DNA of 64,000 bases from Agarophyton chilense. Taxonomy: Eukaryota > Rhodophyta > Florideophyceae > Gracilariales > Gracilariaceae. Positions 43,660 through 55,158 of the stretch are shown in pieces; the stretch's first letter is position 1; every line of letters starts with the position of its first letter. The stretch lies in assembly GCA_030374765.1 (NCBI GenBank), contig JARGXX010000126.1:1-64000 (forward strand), given 5' to 3'. Both the position numbers and the translations under genes were made by a program. A model generated the notes under the pieces. It did no database searches. It saw only the letters and a list, made by a program, of their open reading frames with translations, and was not told where the DNA came from.

Positions 43660-45700
43660 TGCCAGCCTAATGCGTTGTTGGAAATGGTATGTGACCAATC
43701 AGGTACACCTACATATACTTCCTGACTGTGACGGACAACGGTGGTCGTTCTCTTTACTCTCGGGTGCGACGCCGGTCGAGACTATGTCTAGTGCAGTGTA
43801 GCACGTGTGTGTCGTGTGTGTGCAGTCTAGCTACGCTGAAAAACTGCCATCAACGTGGGTTGTTTGTGCAGTCTAGCATTTCCCTGCACGATGATGGTAG
43901 TTTGGGGGTGGCGGCACGATGTTAAGGGCGTTTCGAAGTCGAGTGAACGTCTGTTTCTTGAGCGCTTTCGTCAGAATGTCTGCGAGCATGGATATGGTGG
44001 GGGTGTGCTGGATAAGGATGCGCTTGCTTTTGATGAGGTCATGGAGGTAATGTCTGCGGAGGTCGCAATACTTCCGGTGCATGGTGGGGGCCGTTTGGTA
44101 TGCTACCAAGATTGGGGCATTATTGTCCATGTGTAGCAGAGTCGCGGACTTCTGGGAGTAGCCGATGTAACACAGCAGTCGGGGCAGCCACATTGTTTGC
44201 TGAGAGGCCGCTGACGCCGCATGATACTCTGCTTCGCATATCGATAGAGCGATCGTCTTCTGCTTTGTCGATTTCCACATTACTGGGGTTTTTGTTAAGA
44301 GGTGTACTATCCCAGAGTATGACTTTCGATCTGACTCATTTGCGAAACCGCGTCTGCGTATGATACTAGAGTGGAAGGGGCGGCCTGCTTGTAGAGAATT
44401 ACGTGGCTTATTGTGCCTTTGAGGTATTTCAGAGAGTAGCGGAGTTGTTCCCAATTCTTTTGTGTTGGAGTTTTCATGTTGGTAGCCAGGCGGCTTTTAA
44501 TGTGGGCTATGTCCGGTCTTGTGGAATCAGCTACATAGCGAAGCTCTCCAATTCTTTGGCGGTATGCGAATTCTTTCTCCGGTGGCAGTGGTGCAGATTG
44601 ATCGGGTGGCTTTTTGGGGTTTGGTTCGATTTATGGGGTTGGCTTGGGACTACAGTGGAGAAGGTTGTGTTTTTCGAGGATTGCACGGATGGTATGAGGT
44701 TGGGAGATGTGGATGGCACAGTTCGGGAATCTTTCAATGCGCCAATTGAGAAAGAGTTTTGGTGGGCCTAGTCGTCGTATCTTGTATCTGGACCGGAGAG
44801 TGTCGTAGAGATCATCTATCATGGACTTTATTGGAGCAGCCGCTAAGAAGTCATCGATGGTCACGCTTATTATGATGGAGCCGTCCGATGTGAGGCGGAG
44901 GAAGAGGCAGGGATCGCTGTTAGTTTGAATGTAGTTTTTGCTTTTCAGGAATGATGCTAATGCCTCGGAGTATATGTGGGAGGCAGGAGGGATACCGCAC
45001 AGGTTTTCTTTGAGTATCCCAGCTCGGCCCTTGTGGTTGTAGGAACCATCGAAGCGAGGGATTTGTCGCACGAATACAGGTGTGGAGTGTTCATATCGTT
45101 CGTGGAGGAATGCAGATGATATGTCAAACTGTTCTGGTTAAAGATGGAAAGCGGCAGCTAGACACATAATGGATCTGGTTGAGGTGCATTCAGCGGTTTA
45201 AGTTGTGACGCGGTCTGGATCAAAGTGTACATGTGGGAGCATGCGGTCGCCTCGCACGTTGCATCCTGCTTTGTGTCTTGTTGTAGAGCCATCATCCAAT
45301 CGTTTGTAGCGGTAGGTCATTTTCAGTGGAATGGTCTTGGTTTGTGGTGGTAGTTCAGAGTTTGGAATCCATTCAATTGTTTCGTGTTTGTCTAGTGTTT
45401 CTAGTTCACCATCATGCCAACGTGGAATGATGAGATGGATTGGTCTTTTTCTTTAGAACATGAACGACTTCGTTCTTGAAACGAGAGCAGCGTTTACAGA
45501 CCCACTGGTTAGACAGACCAAACGCTGCAAACCAGTTTATCAGAAACTTTTGCTGCTACTTCAGCTGTGATCTCGGTCGTGATTGTGAGCCAAAACTAAC
45601 CGCTGTGATCATCTTTGACTACCAGAACATACAAAAAGCCATCCCCGCCACGTGACATGTAGCAAAAGTCGAAGTGAAACAATTCATTAGGTTGTAGACA
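43660..45700 (-). mobile_element. Copia-type and integrase fragments, second copy
   Basis: Exact offset-11000 counterpart of 32660-34700: RNase H at 43873-44454, reverse transcriptase at 44630-45440 and the HFD integrase-like segment near 45490-45690. Broken. Confidence 0.75.
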
Positions 45701-46560
45701 TGCAGTTTGTTAGATTAAAGCTACAAAATAGAAAAATTGAGTGATGCGAATCCACATTGAATACATTTTTCTAAATGTGCATTACAAAAATGCCGAGAAG
45801 TGTTTGAATGCTCACCGTATGAAATCTAGGCTTAAATAGAATTCTGAAAACACGGGAGCAGTGTTCAGCAGGGCATTACATTCCCTAATATGAACTATCC
45901 GGGTTTAGTAGAGAACCATAACCTTTTCTCAGCTGCCTCAACTCTAAGCACACTCGGAAGCAGCATATTCTAAGCTGTAATAGCGTACGATTTTTCTTTC
46001 TTTCTCACCATTTATGAATTGCACTTGTACCCAGAAAGTCAAATATGTACTTTGAACTTTGTCTTGTGCACGGTGCCCTCTCTTTCTGTAGCTTTCGAAA
46101 GGACATATCATCTTTAGCCGCCGCACCTGTTGAACAGTCGAGATTGAAATTCTGGCAACAAAAAACCTGTTTCGCTTGGTGCTACTTGTTTTCCTTTCCT
46201 AGCACACTCCAAAATCATTTCTATCGGTACTCTCAACGCATATTCGAAGGCTAGCGTGAAGAAAAAGAAGCAGAGGAGGCGAATCATGTCTCAGAGCCCA
46301 GATCTTTCGAAAGCTCAACGTCTGTGTTCTCGGAAAGCTAGTATTAGCAGCTAGTTTAGTATGGGGCAAGATATCCGGCAAAAGATCTGCGAAAAATGAC
46401 GGATCGTGAATGCAGAAGCAATTTCTGATAATTTTTTAGAGTGCCACCTATTTTTGACTTTCGATTCTTGATCAAAATCCTGCACATTATTATTGGGAAA
46501 CGAATGCAGAAGCCCCTGCTAGTTTACAGCCTATATTTGAATGGCAAAAGCTAGATGTGA
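45701..46560. other. AT-rich stretch without recognisable gene, second copy
   Basis: Counterpart of 34701-35560, with several substitutions. Nothing gene-like seen. Confidence 0.4.
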
Positions 46561-47043
46561 ATGATAAAAGTCTGGCTCAAACACACTCACACTAACCCAT
46601 ATCACAATGATACCTCCCAGAACCACCATCGACAATACGACCTGGTTTCGTCCACCCTCCCCTTGCACCCCTCATTGTCCTCCCCACTCCCCACAATCCC
46701 CGCTACAAACCCTCCTTCCTCCTTCTCTTCTTCCCCATCAACCCCCCTACTCCTAGCTCCTAAAACCGTCCCACCTACCCTCCCAATCCTCAACCTACAC
46801 CACCCATCCACACGCGTCACACCTCAACCCCGCCCGCCACCACTCTTCGCCCAAACACCCTTCCCATCCTCCGCCTCCTTGGCTTCGCCTCAAAACCCTT
46901 TTCAAGATGGCAAAGCAGACATTGCTGTCGATTCAATCTCCGGCAGAACCTCTTCACAGTTGACTGCGAACCCGCAGGTTTCCATAAACGTCTACTATAC
47001 TACTGCCCCTTCGAGGGACACTCACCTTGACGCCCATCTTTAG
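46561..47043 (+). CDS. Hypothetical Pro/Ser-rich protein, second copy
   Basis: 160 codons, same length as in the first copy with a few replacements. Pyrimidine-rich DNA at 46640-46880 underlies most of the composition. Confidence 0.25.
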   Translation: MIKVWLKHTHTNPYHNDTSQNHHRQYDLVSSTLPLHPSLSSPLPTIPATNPPSSFSSSPSTPLLLAPKTVPPTLPILNLHHPSTRVTPQPRPPPLFAQTPFPSSASLASPQNPFQDGKADIAVDSISGRTSSQLTANPQVSINVYYTTAPSRDTHLDAHL

Positions 47044-47479
47044 ATTTCGTGAAGGTTTGGATTCCGATCGTGGTTCAAAGACAGAGCATCCGGTTCATTG
47101 AACAAAATAGTAACCGTGTTCCACATTCCAAGCGAAACAAGTCACAGAGTCAGCGACAAACCTCCTGAACACAAGTAGTGCAACATATGAACTTGAAATG
47201 ATTTGTAAGAAACTATCGCTGCGGCGTGTCATCGTCGGGGTTGCTTACTCTAGCATGCAAGCAGGAAGCTTTTGTCACACAGCGTTTTGCAGTAACTCAG
47301 CCGCATTCGAATGTGTCCACCTCACTTTGCCGCACAATGATTAGTGTGTGCAATTTCCTCTCCAGTCGTGCGCGTCATAGAGTTTGGACTGACACTACAT
47401 CATGCATTTATGCATATTTTTAGGGGGGGACCTTTGCTCTAATTGCTACAATCAATCGGTCCTCTGAGGCACTTTTCGC

Positions 47480-47955
47480 TTCCCTCGAAAAGCCACCCGT
47501 CCCATCCCGCCCCCTGCTCTCGTCTCGATCTCATGGAATTGCCAACCCCCCTCCCCCCGCCTACCTCAAGGACCGGATTAGACAATCTTTTCAGGTTTCA
47601 CATATAGTCAACGCTGCTTGCAATTTGTACGTATTTTGTTCTTCTCGCTTGTATTTCAACGCGTCGCCACAATGAATCGTGCACTAACCAACGCCTCACT
47701 TTCCTTCTTTGTGCAGGATTAGGTCGTAACAAGTCACCGGGACCATCGGTCTCCAGGGCTAGCGGAGCTTGGACGCCACCAGAGGCTGATCAAAAGGCAG
47801 GAGAGGTATGAAAGGGCTCGTGATAAGCACCTGTCGATAGTCCCAAGAAGAAGTGACCTCTGTACAATGCTGAGTTTGGGTGTGTAGGGGGTACTGTCCC
47901 CGAACCAGCTACTATTTGTAGTTCCTTGACGCAGGATGTCGACAGGATGGGGTAA
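47480..47955 (+). pseudogene. Possible last exons of an unrecognised spliced gene, second copy
   Basis: Acceptor and donor sites are conserved at offset 11000 (exon 47717-47805). Compared with the first copy the exon has one silent and two replacement differences in the preferred frame. Confidence 0.25.
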
Positions 47956-48299
47956 AAAGCATTACATAAAGAAGGTAACTCACCGAGACAGGTTCTCATG
48001 GTCAAGCTGCAAACTTTTGACTCGACCTAGAACTGGAATTATGAATAGACTTTGTGTCTATCTGCTAGGATCGACATGCGTTCCGCGTTCCATGTTCCGA
48101 GTTCCGCGTTTCCCAGCAGTTTCCCTGGTTGGTAGTGCGGCAGCCTATCTGGTATTGCGCTCATTCATTGCAAAATTGGCGCATTTGTCTCTGGTGAAAC
48201 TTTCACTTGCTTTTGCAGAAAGATCTTTCAAAACAATTCTCAGAGAAAGCTCATTTCAGTATACAAAGTTGTATCCCGACATCTGAGTAGTTTTCCAAG

Positions 48300-51200
48300 A
48301 TTCGAGAGTTAACGTTCCATAGTGCGCTCAAGATCCTTCGAATAATGATTGGATAATCGGCATCACACTATCTATGTTTTCTGGCATTTGCGATAACCCA
48401 GAATCAACTCAAGACGCGATGACATTCGGTCGAGTTATTGCGGTCAGCACTGCGTCGTTTTTTGGCGTAGAACCATCAACGGGACTCGTGGTCTCATGGG
48501 TCACGTTGCCGGTTCAGGACTTTTCTCCATCAACTTCATCTGCCTAAACAAATGGGGTTGGATGTTCCCAAGAGGCGCCTGATTCTAAAACATCATTGAG
48601 CGATGCACCCGTTTTTGTCGACTATGGTTTCACAGCTTCCTCTGCACTTATTGAGGTTGCCTCTGGAACCCTCTCAGTATTAAACCAAAATTGGTTGGTA
48701 GATACATCATTCCCAGTCTGAACATCATCCGTAAACGGTTGTGGAGGCTCAACTGTATCAATCTTGTTACTTTGTGCAGCAGTTCTCAACTCAGAATCGT
48801 CACCTATTGCTAATCTTGTGCATGTGGGGAGGCGTTAAGAGACCTTTACGCGAGAAGAACTTTCATCTGTTGATCTAATACCATCGAACGTGACAGCACC
48901 CGTTCCCTTCTCTGCTAAGTCCCCCTCTTCTTCGAGTTGATTTTCTTCTTGGTCTATTTGGTTAGCTTCCTTATCATGCCCGCTGTCAGCATTCACAACT
49001 GCGAAATACACTGTATTTGAACCGCCTGTTTCTTTCACTTCTCGTCTTCGGCGCGGATGAAACGTGACATCGGAGCCTCCTAGAGAGGTAGCTTCTGTTG
49101 AATACACTTTATCACTTTCCATATCATCCCCAGCAACGGGGGTGGGTTCACGCAAAACAGAAGTCACCACCGCAGCATTTGATTCCATAATAACCGCACA
49201 TTCAAGCAATGGCTGCTCTGATGGTGGCTGCGCTGATTGTCCTTCGGGGATTATAGCACCAGCTGCCCTGATCTCGAAAACTACGGCGCCGCCTGTATCA
49301 ATCGCTTCGCCACCCTTTTCGACGCCATCGTCGGTCTCTCACACTTGTACGATATTTTGAATATTCCCACCCCCTTCAACATATATGTCTGCTTCCATCC
49401 CTTTAACTTCGGAAGTTTTAAGTACAGGCTTTGACTCGAAATCACATTTAGGCTCGACGGATGAATGCTCTACCATTTCTAAACAATGATTACCATTCGA
49501 TGTTGAACCTTCATTCTCATTGAAATCCGCAGACACGGATGTACCCAAATCCTGAGGCATTTGGACATTAGAGACTAACACGGAATCAAACTCACTATTT
49601 AGTTCCGCACATTCGTTCACATCGAAAGGAAGTTCAGCTGTTGAGGGTGGCGCGGACTCAAGCTTGACGCTATTTTTTTGGCAATTGTCCATATCGTTTC
49701 TGTTCTGTGTCGACGGCATTAGTTGACCCGTAGTTTTCCTTCAGCATTTGGCTTGAGAAGGAAGTCACCATAGCATTTTCTTGGGCATCTAATCCACCGA
49801 CTATTTTGTCCGTGGAATGGATTTCAAATTCCTTGGACATTGCATTTTCGTTCGCTGATTCAATTGGTTCTCTGGGTAATAAAGATTTCATACAAACAAG
49901 TTCTCCTATTTCTCTTCCTCTTTCACTTGGCTCCGTATCTTTCGAACAGTGGACTGTGGTCATCAATGTAGCGCTTTCGGGTTAAACGATGCCTTTTCAA
50001 AAGAAATCGTTCAACCCGAAAGCACCGGAAGCACCGGAAGCACCGAACACTGACGGAAGTTCCGTCAGCGACCAAGTCCTGTTCTGGTAAGGCTTGGGTA
50101 TCCAGAACAGGAGCTGAATATTCACATTGCAGAATGCTGGCAACTGCCAATCCTTATGATGTCGGAGCATTGTCTTCGACCTTCAAATCTACGGCGAATA
50201 CTGCATTCAGCCCCGTACTTCTCACAATCCGGATCATTCTGCTGTGGAATTTCCGTCTTTCAAACGCAAGCAACGACCTCTTCGTCTGGGTTTCCTTCAA
50301 AGTTTTGAAAACGTGGCGCTTCGCCGGCTGGAGTTTCTGAAACCCCGGCACACAGCCGAACGACAGAAAACACTGCTCTTGATGCAGGCTTTTGTGCTTC
50401 GGGTGCCACCATTTTCTCAACCTCATGCTCAGCAGAAGATTCTACGTTCTCGTCCGTAGACTCATTTCTCGGCTGAATCCGATCAACATTTACAGATTCA
50501 ATTGCCTCTGGCGATACGTATGACAAAGTCTCATGCGCATCAGTTATGCCTTGAAAAAGTTCGCTGCCTGATTCTAGATGCTCTTCAACCGTTTTCTCCC
50601 CCAAGTTGCTTTTAAGGGGCTCATTGTAGTGTGGAAATCCTCTCGTCGTTTTTCGAACCAGTCATTTGTTCCATGGTTGATTCCGCTTTGTCTTTTTGGG
50701 GTATTTGTAGTATCAATCCTATCGCCGAATTCAGCATCGTTCCCCGTCGCGGATTTGTCTACTCTCGAGGGTTCAGTATCAAACCCCCCACCAGTCTCTT
50801 GAGCTGAAACTTTTCGAGATTGCTGACAGTTCTTTTCTTTTTCCCCAAAATCAGCCGCAGAAGTGATGCCACTCGTTTGTGGGGATTCTGGCACTGTTTT
50901 CATGCCTCTTGCGGACACTGTGCGATTCTCGATTCGAAGATCTTCGATTTCAGTCGTCCTCTCGTCGGCCATCATTACGTTCATGGGTTCGCTCATTGAC
51001 TTTGTTTCAGTGCCAAGAACCTTTTCAGAATGTGCAAGAATCGCGCTTTAGATGGTTTTAGTTGCTTTTGGTTTTTCCACCGGATGAAGTTCAAGCTGTT
51101 TCCCATTATCGACGGTCGCAGCGTCTTCAAAACACCTGCCAGCCTCTAAATGCGATTGTACGTTTTCGGGATGTTGAAAGTTCTTTTTTCCGACAGCCTC

Positions 51201-51617
51201 ATCTTCACGAGCTACTTCTGACATTTCCCTTTGACAACTTCTTGCAGTGTGGGTCCGAGTTGGTGCCTTCGCTGTCAACGCAGATTGTTCGTTAGAATTT
51301 GGCTTGAATCCAATATTCGCTTCATTCATCTTCTGTCCAGCTTGGCCACTTTCGCCTGCACTACGATCAGATTCAGCAAGCCTAGAATTGTCTGTTAAAG
51401 TGACTAGTTAAGCCATGGCCTCTGAGTTCACAACTGATAAGCCACCTTCATGGACTGCAGGGGTCGTGGTTGACCCAGAACCCCCCAATTCTGTAAGATA
51501 CACATCGCCATGGACTCTGTCTACCACCTTTTCGTCGGATTGAATATCATACTCAGGGGAAGTTTCATTTCTGTGGAAAGTCGGCGGAACTCCGGAATTG
51601 CTAGATAGCACTTCCAA
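48300..51617 (-). pseudogene. Decayed gene for a long acidic, disordered protein, second copy
   Basis: Same disordered protein as 37290-40130 but extending about 480 bp further upstream (51140-51617), where two more in-frame segments continue in one frame (EVLSSNSGVPPTFHR, then MNEANIGFKPNSN). Several stops and frame changes. It meets a PDS5-like exon in another frame at about 51618. Confidence 0.45.
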
Positions 51618-51619
51618 TG

Positions 51620-51970
51620 TGGGTCCGAGGCGCAGATTCGCAGCAGTTTGGCCATGCAGCAGGCAATGAAGAGCTTAACGTAGTGATGGGGATTGGTAAG
51701 AAAGCGCTCGGTGGTGATAGCGTCAGCCGGGGCGTGTAAATCGTCTTGGCCAGTCAGGCGTCTCTCTGGCAATCTCTTGGAGTCGCCCGGCGTATCCCCA
51801 GCAGCCTCGACGAGGTTAACGACTGTCTGGAGACGCACAAGAAGCCAGCACAGGCTGGAAAGAAGCTGCTCATCAGGGAGTTGGACGGTGCGATGTGCCC
51901 AAGCGGCAGTGAGCGCGACGCGGTCGGGCTCCTGTTGGTGCAGTGGGGACGCAGGGTCAGAAGCGAGTTG
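51620..51970 (-). pseudogene. PDS5: PDS5-like cohesin cofactor, N-terminal exon fragment
   Basis: On the minus strand an acceptor (polypyrimidine then TTCTAG, at 51971-51976) is followed by an open exon with DEQLLSSLCWLLVRLQ, then FLTNPHHY and VKLFIACCMAKLLRI followed by CASDPH. This is the signature of the first PDS5 HEAT repeats, where VRLLVACCLADVLRIFAPDAP is typical. PDS5 binds cohesin through SCC1 and regulates sister-chromatid cohesion in the nucleus. The similarity stops at about 51625 and is followed by the acidic pseudogene in another frame, so most HEAT repeats are absent here. Either an internal deletion joined the PDS5 head to its charged tail or a foreign sequence was joined. An upstream exon probably lies in 52000-52330. 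Confidence 0.55.
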
Positions 51971-51975
51971 CTAGA

Positions 51976-52620
51976 ATGGATCAGTGATTGAAGAAAAGAG
52001 CGGAGGGGGGGTGGCACTACTGTCCGGGGCGTGTCTCGCAGCGGCGACGAGATGTGCGGCTAATCCGTCAAAGTGGGCGCGCCTTCTTGGAAGGTCGCGC
52101 ACACATTGCGCCGAGTGGAGAAACAAAGCGCTGAGGAGACGGCGCGACGGGGTGGCATCGGGCGCCGGCGCGGCTGCGCATGGGCGCGGCATGCGGCATG
52201 CGGCGAATGCTGGCAGCTCGCGGGGGGAACAAAGTCGAGGGGCGACGCCCAGCGGAAGGCAATTAGGCGGAAGTGGTGGCGAGGGGGTGTGGGCCGAACA
52301 GGAAATAAGGGTTGGATTGCTCTTTCGAGGATACATGCATGCGGTGCAGTGTGGTGGATACAGTCGCAGCGTAAGTTTTGGCTCGAGTTTTGCTTACGCC
52401 TGGCACAGGTTGCATCAAATGCATGAAATGCAAGCGCGGTGAGAAAAAGACGCGCTTTTGTTTCAGAAAAGGCTAAAATATTACGGGTGAAAAAAGGGCT
52501 CGTGAAGTCGCCCCTGCACCACCCCTACTTTTATCAGATGCTTTCGTTTCACATCGTACCATTTCGCCACCGAGCTCGGTTCCCCCATATAACAAACCTA
52601 TTTTTCATCATGTTGTGCAG
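51976..52620. other. GC-rich divergent intergenic/intron region
   Basis: High GC with many CpG, between a leftward PDS5-like gene and a rightward Pro-rich gene, so it may hold a shared promoter or first exons. Frames are long on both strands (for example 51971-52336 minus), as expected by chance in GC-rich DNA. A pyrimidine tract and TTGTGCAG at 52613-52620 is a likely acceptor for the next gene. Confidence 0.35.
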
Positions 52621-54194
52621 AATCCACCGCAACCGCAGCCACACATGTATCATTCACACTCGCCCCAAGCCCATAGAACTATCTTGCCTGCCGCTTCACG
52701 GGCTCCTGGAGCTCCGGGACGTGGTCATGCGTCTTTTGAAAGCAACAGTGTCACAATCCCTGAGCGAGGGCGTGCTCATCCAGTGGCTTTATCTTCGAAT
52801 GAGGCCAATCCTTCAGCCGCTCCACCGCCATCGCCTTTCCCAGCCCTGCTGGACGCTATTCCTACTCCTAACGTACCTGGGAGTAATGCCATGATAGCGG
52901 AGGCCAAGACGAACTATTTAATGGGCAATATCGTGCCACAATCGACCCAGGCAACACAGTTTGGGACGCAAGCCGTGCCCTCCAGCATCCGCCCTGTATT
53001 ACTGCCGCCAATGAGTTCTACCCACACTGAGAGCTCTGGTATTCGGCCCAATATGGAAAAACCGGCGCCTCCTGTCTCTCAGAATGGTCCGAGTGATACG
53101 GTTTTGCCACCGAAGGCAGGAGATGAGTGTTTAAAGACCTCTTCTGACACTACTGCTAGTAAACAAGAAGTGCATGTGTAATATGCTAAGGAAAGGCTTT
53201 CGGAAACGTCGAGGCATTCTCCCGTTCTGCAAACAAGACCGAGATGGAATACTGTTCTTATCCCACCGCCGCCATGACATCAATCATCGATTGCACTCGT
53301 ATCAAATCCGTCGATGCTGCCCGATGGCGACTCATCCTGGATGACATTTAGCGGGTCGGTGAAGAGAGATGAGTCTAAAAATAAGTACGCAGTCCAATCA
53401 TGTCGAACAAAAGCCTTTCAAGTGTGCTACGGTGGCCCCTCACCCCCCCTCCCTTCTAAAAGCCGGCTACTGGCCCTAAGATAGAAGAGACTGAAAAACC
53501 ACTTTCTATCGTGGAACAGCGCCGGAGAATGTATAACAAACTTGCAAATGAGTCGGACTCACCTACGCCGTTTCCAGACTCCGGCTTTAGATCTCCTTCA
53601 GGAAGGTCTATAAGTACATCTTCCTCGAGACATGAGTCCTCGAATTCTCTTACTCCGCGCCACGACGACCGATCAGAAACATTGGTACCTCAACTGTGCT
53701 CGACCAACACAGGAAATGCGAACTCTGGTGCTAGTCCTGACAACGACCAGCGAGAAGTGTTTCTGAAAGATTCACTGAACGAGGAAGTCGATGTCATACC
53801 TGTTGTTTCCAATCAAAACAAAAGCGCGGGACAAAGAGCGATCGAGGCCGCCGATAAGGTTTCAACTGCAGAAGATGGGCCATCTCTCGAAAAAACTGAG
53901 GCCATGGTTGGAGCGGACTCTGAGCCTGATGTGAGGCCAACGCCTAGCAATGGAGATGTTGGTGAAAGAAATGGGCACGAGAGGGGGCGAACAAGTGTTC
54001 CACTTTTGGCTGCACTCGAAGGCGAGCCTGAAGTTCCGATGAAGGAGCGGCTGGCTGCCGCGGTCGCCAAATACCGCAGAATATTCAAACTTGGGAACAG
54101 CATCGGAATCACTTCGTCTCCCAGCTTCCCTTCCCACAATAATAACTCGCTGCCATCTGCAGACAGTGTGGATGTGTCCGAAATAGGTGTGTAG
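52621..54194 (+). pseudogene. Pro/Ser-rich disordered protein gene, probably decayed
   Basis: After the acceptor at 52620 an exon opens with NPPQPQPHMYHSHS and runs to 53181, Pro/Ser/Thr-rich. The same frame continues past a stop with YAKERLSETSRHSP and on to about 53450, with another stop. A second open segment (53482-54194) follows a pyrimidine-AG site, starts near KPATGPKIEETEKP, and ends in KERLAAAVAKYRRIFKLG, the one helical stretch. No catalytic or DNA-binding domain is visible. The two in-frame stops could mark a pseudogene or unrecognised introns. Function unknown. Confidence 0.35.
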
Positions 54195-54429
54195 TACGCA
54201 ATGCTGGTAGTCCTGATTATCCTGATCGTCCCTAACACGTTCGGCTGTTTTTTGATGGATTGGAATATCAGGTGAATAGAGAAAGCTGCTAAAGAGGACA
54301 CAGAGATCATCATTTATGATTATAATGGTAGCTTGGTTGTAGAACCAGCAAATTTGTCTGCAATTTGTATGTGAATTATACAAGAAGAAAAGTTCATGTC
54401 AGTAATTGGTAAACATTCATTTAAAGAAA

Positions 54430-54890
54430 ATCAAAACGCACGTTTCACACCAATGGCAATCCCAGGAGCTTGCCAGTCACCGGAGCTCGGCTCAGGAATG
54501 CAATAACGACTGGAAAAAAGTCGCAGAACCTTGATCAGTGATAATCTTGTGAGGTAGGCCTGTGTACACGGTAGCCCACCACTCAAAGATCGTAGAGGGG
54601 ATCTTCTTCGTAGATGAGTCCGGTAGAAACATAGAAGCACTAAACCTTTTACCTTCCGTTCGGAAAGAAGGAATGGTGGGGGCGGCGAATAGGCTGGACG
54701 TTCGGGGAGCGCTCACGGAGTGGAGGCATCGTGGCTGACCTGTGTTTTGGACCTTCGCCGAGCCGTGGGCATATGCAGTGATACCCAGGCATTGGTTCCG
54801 TTTTGAAACAACAGCTCGCGCCCCATTTCGGGCATGCATGGCACAAAAGCGACCAGTGCGCTGCAATCGTGCCACGTGTGTCGCACGCAA
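54430..54890 (-). mobile_element. Retroelement integrase fragment, minus strand, broken
   Basis: The minus strand contains SASMFLPDSSTKKI and then TIFEWWATVYTGLPHKI followed by TDQGS, which matches the middle of a retroviral-type integrase core (second catalytic Asp in TDxGS). Only this piece is preserved; no LTR is seen nearby. Confidence 0.55.
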
Positions 54891-55158
54891 ATCGCAAACA
54901 TATCCGCCTGGCTTTGCGCCATCAACTTCATCGACCCTTGTATCTCAGTAGAGAAAGCCACGCGCCAGTGCAGATTTCTGTGCCGACTATTCAGCTGTTT
55001 CGACTCCCACCATCTCTCAGAACGCGACTTTTTCCTCCCTTCTTCCAATTCCGAGGCCAACCTCTCTTGTCATCTCCGCTACAACCCTCGCTGCTTGGAT
55101 GGCTGCGTCTTGCGCCACTTCCACCTAACACCCCCAGACCCCAGCATGTCAATTCCGG

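Larger units (their letters stand above)
40131..51139 (+). repeat. 11-kb direct duplication, second unit
   Basis: Begins inside the Gypsy pol and repeats 29131-40130. A 9-bp expansion (one more GGAAGCACC unit near 50030) shifts the offset to 11009. After 51139 the sequence continues into single-copy DNA that extends the acidic pseudogene, showing that this end carries the ancestral right flank. Confidence 0.95.

Noticed and set aside
51971-52442. Long Ala/Arg-rich frames on both strands in the GC-rich intergenic region
   Set aside because: Stop codons are rare in DNA this GC-rich, so open frames on both strands are expected by chance.
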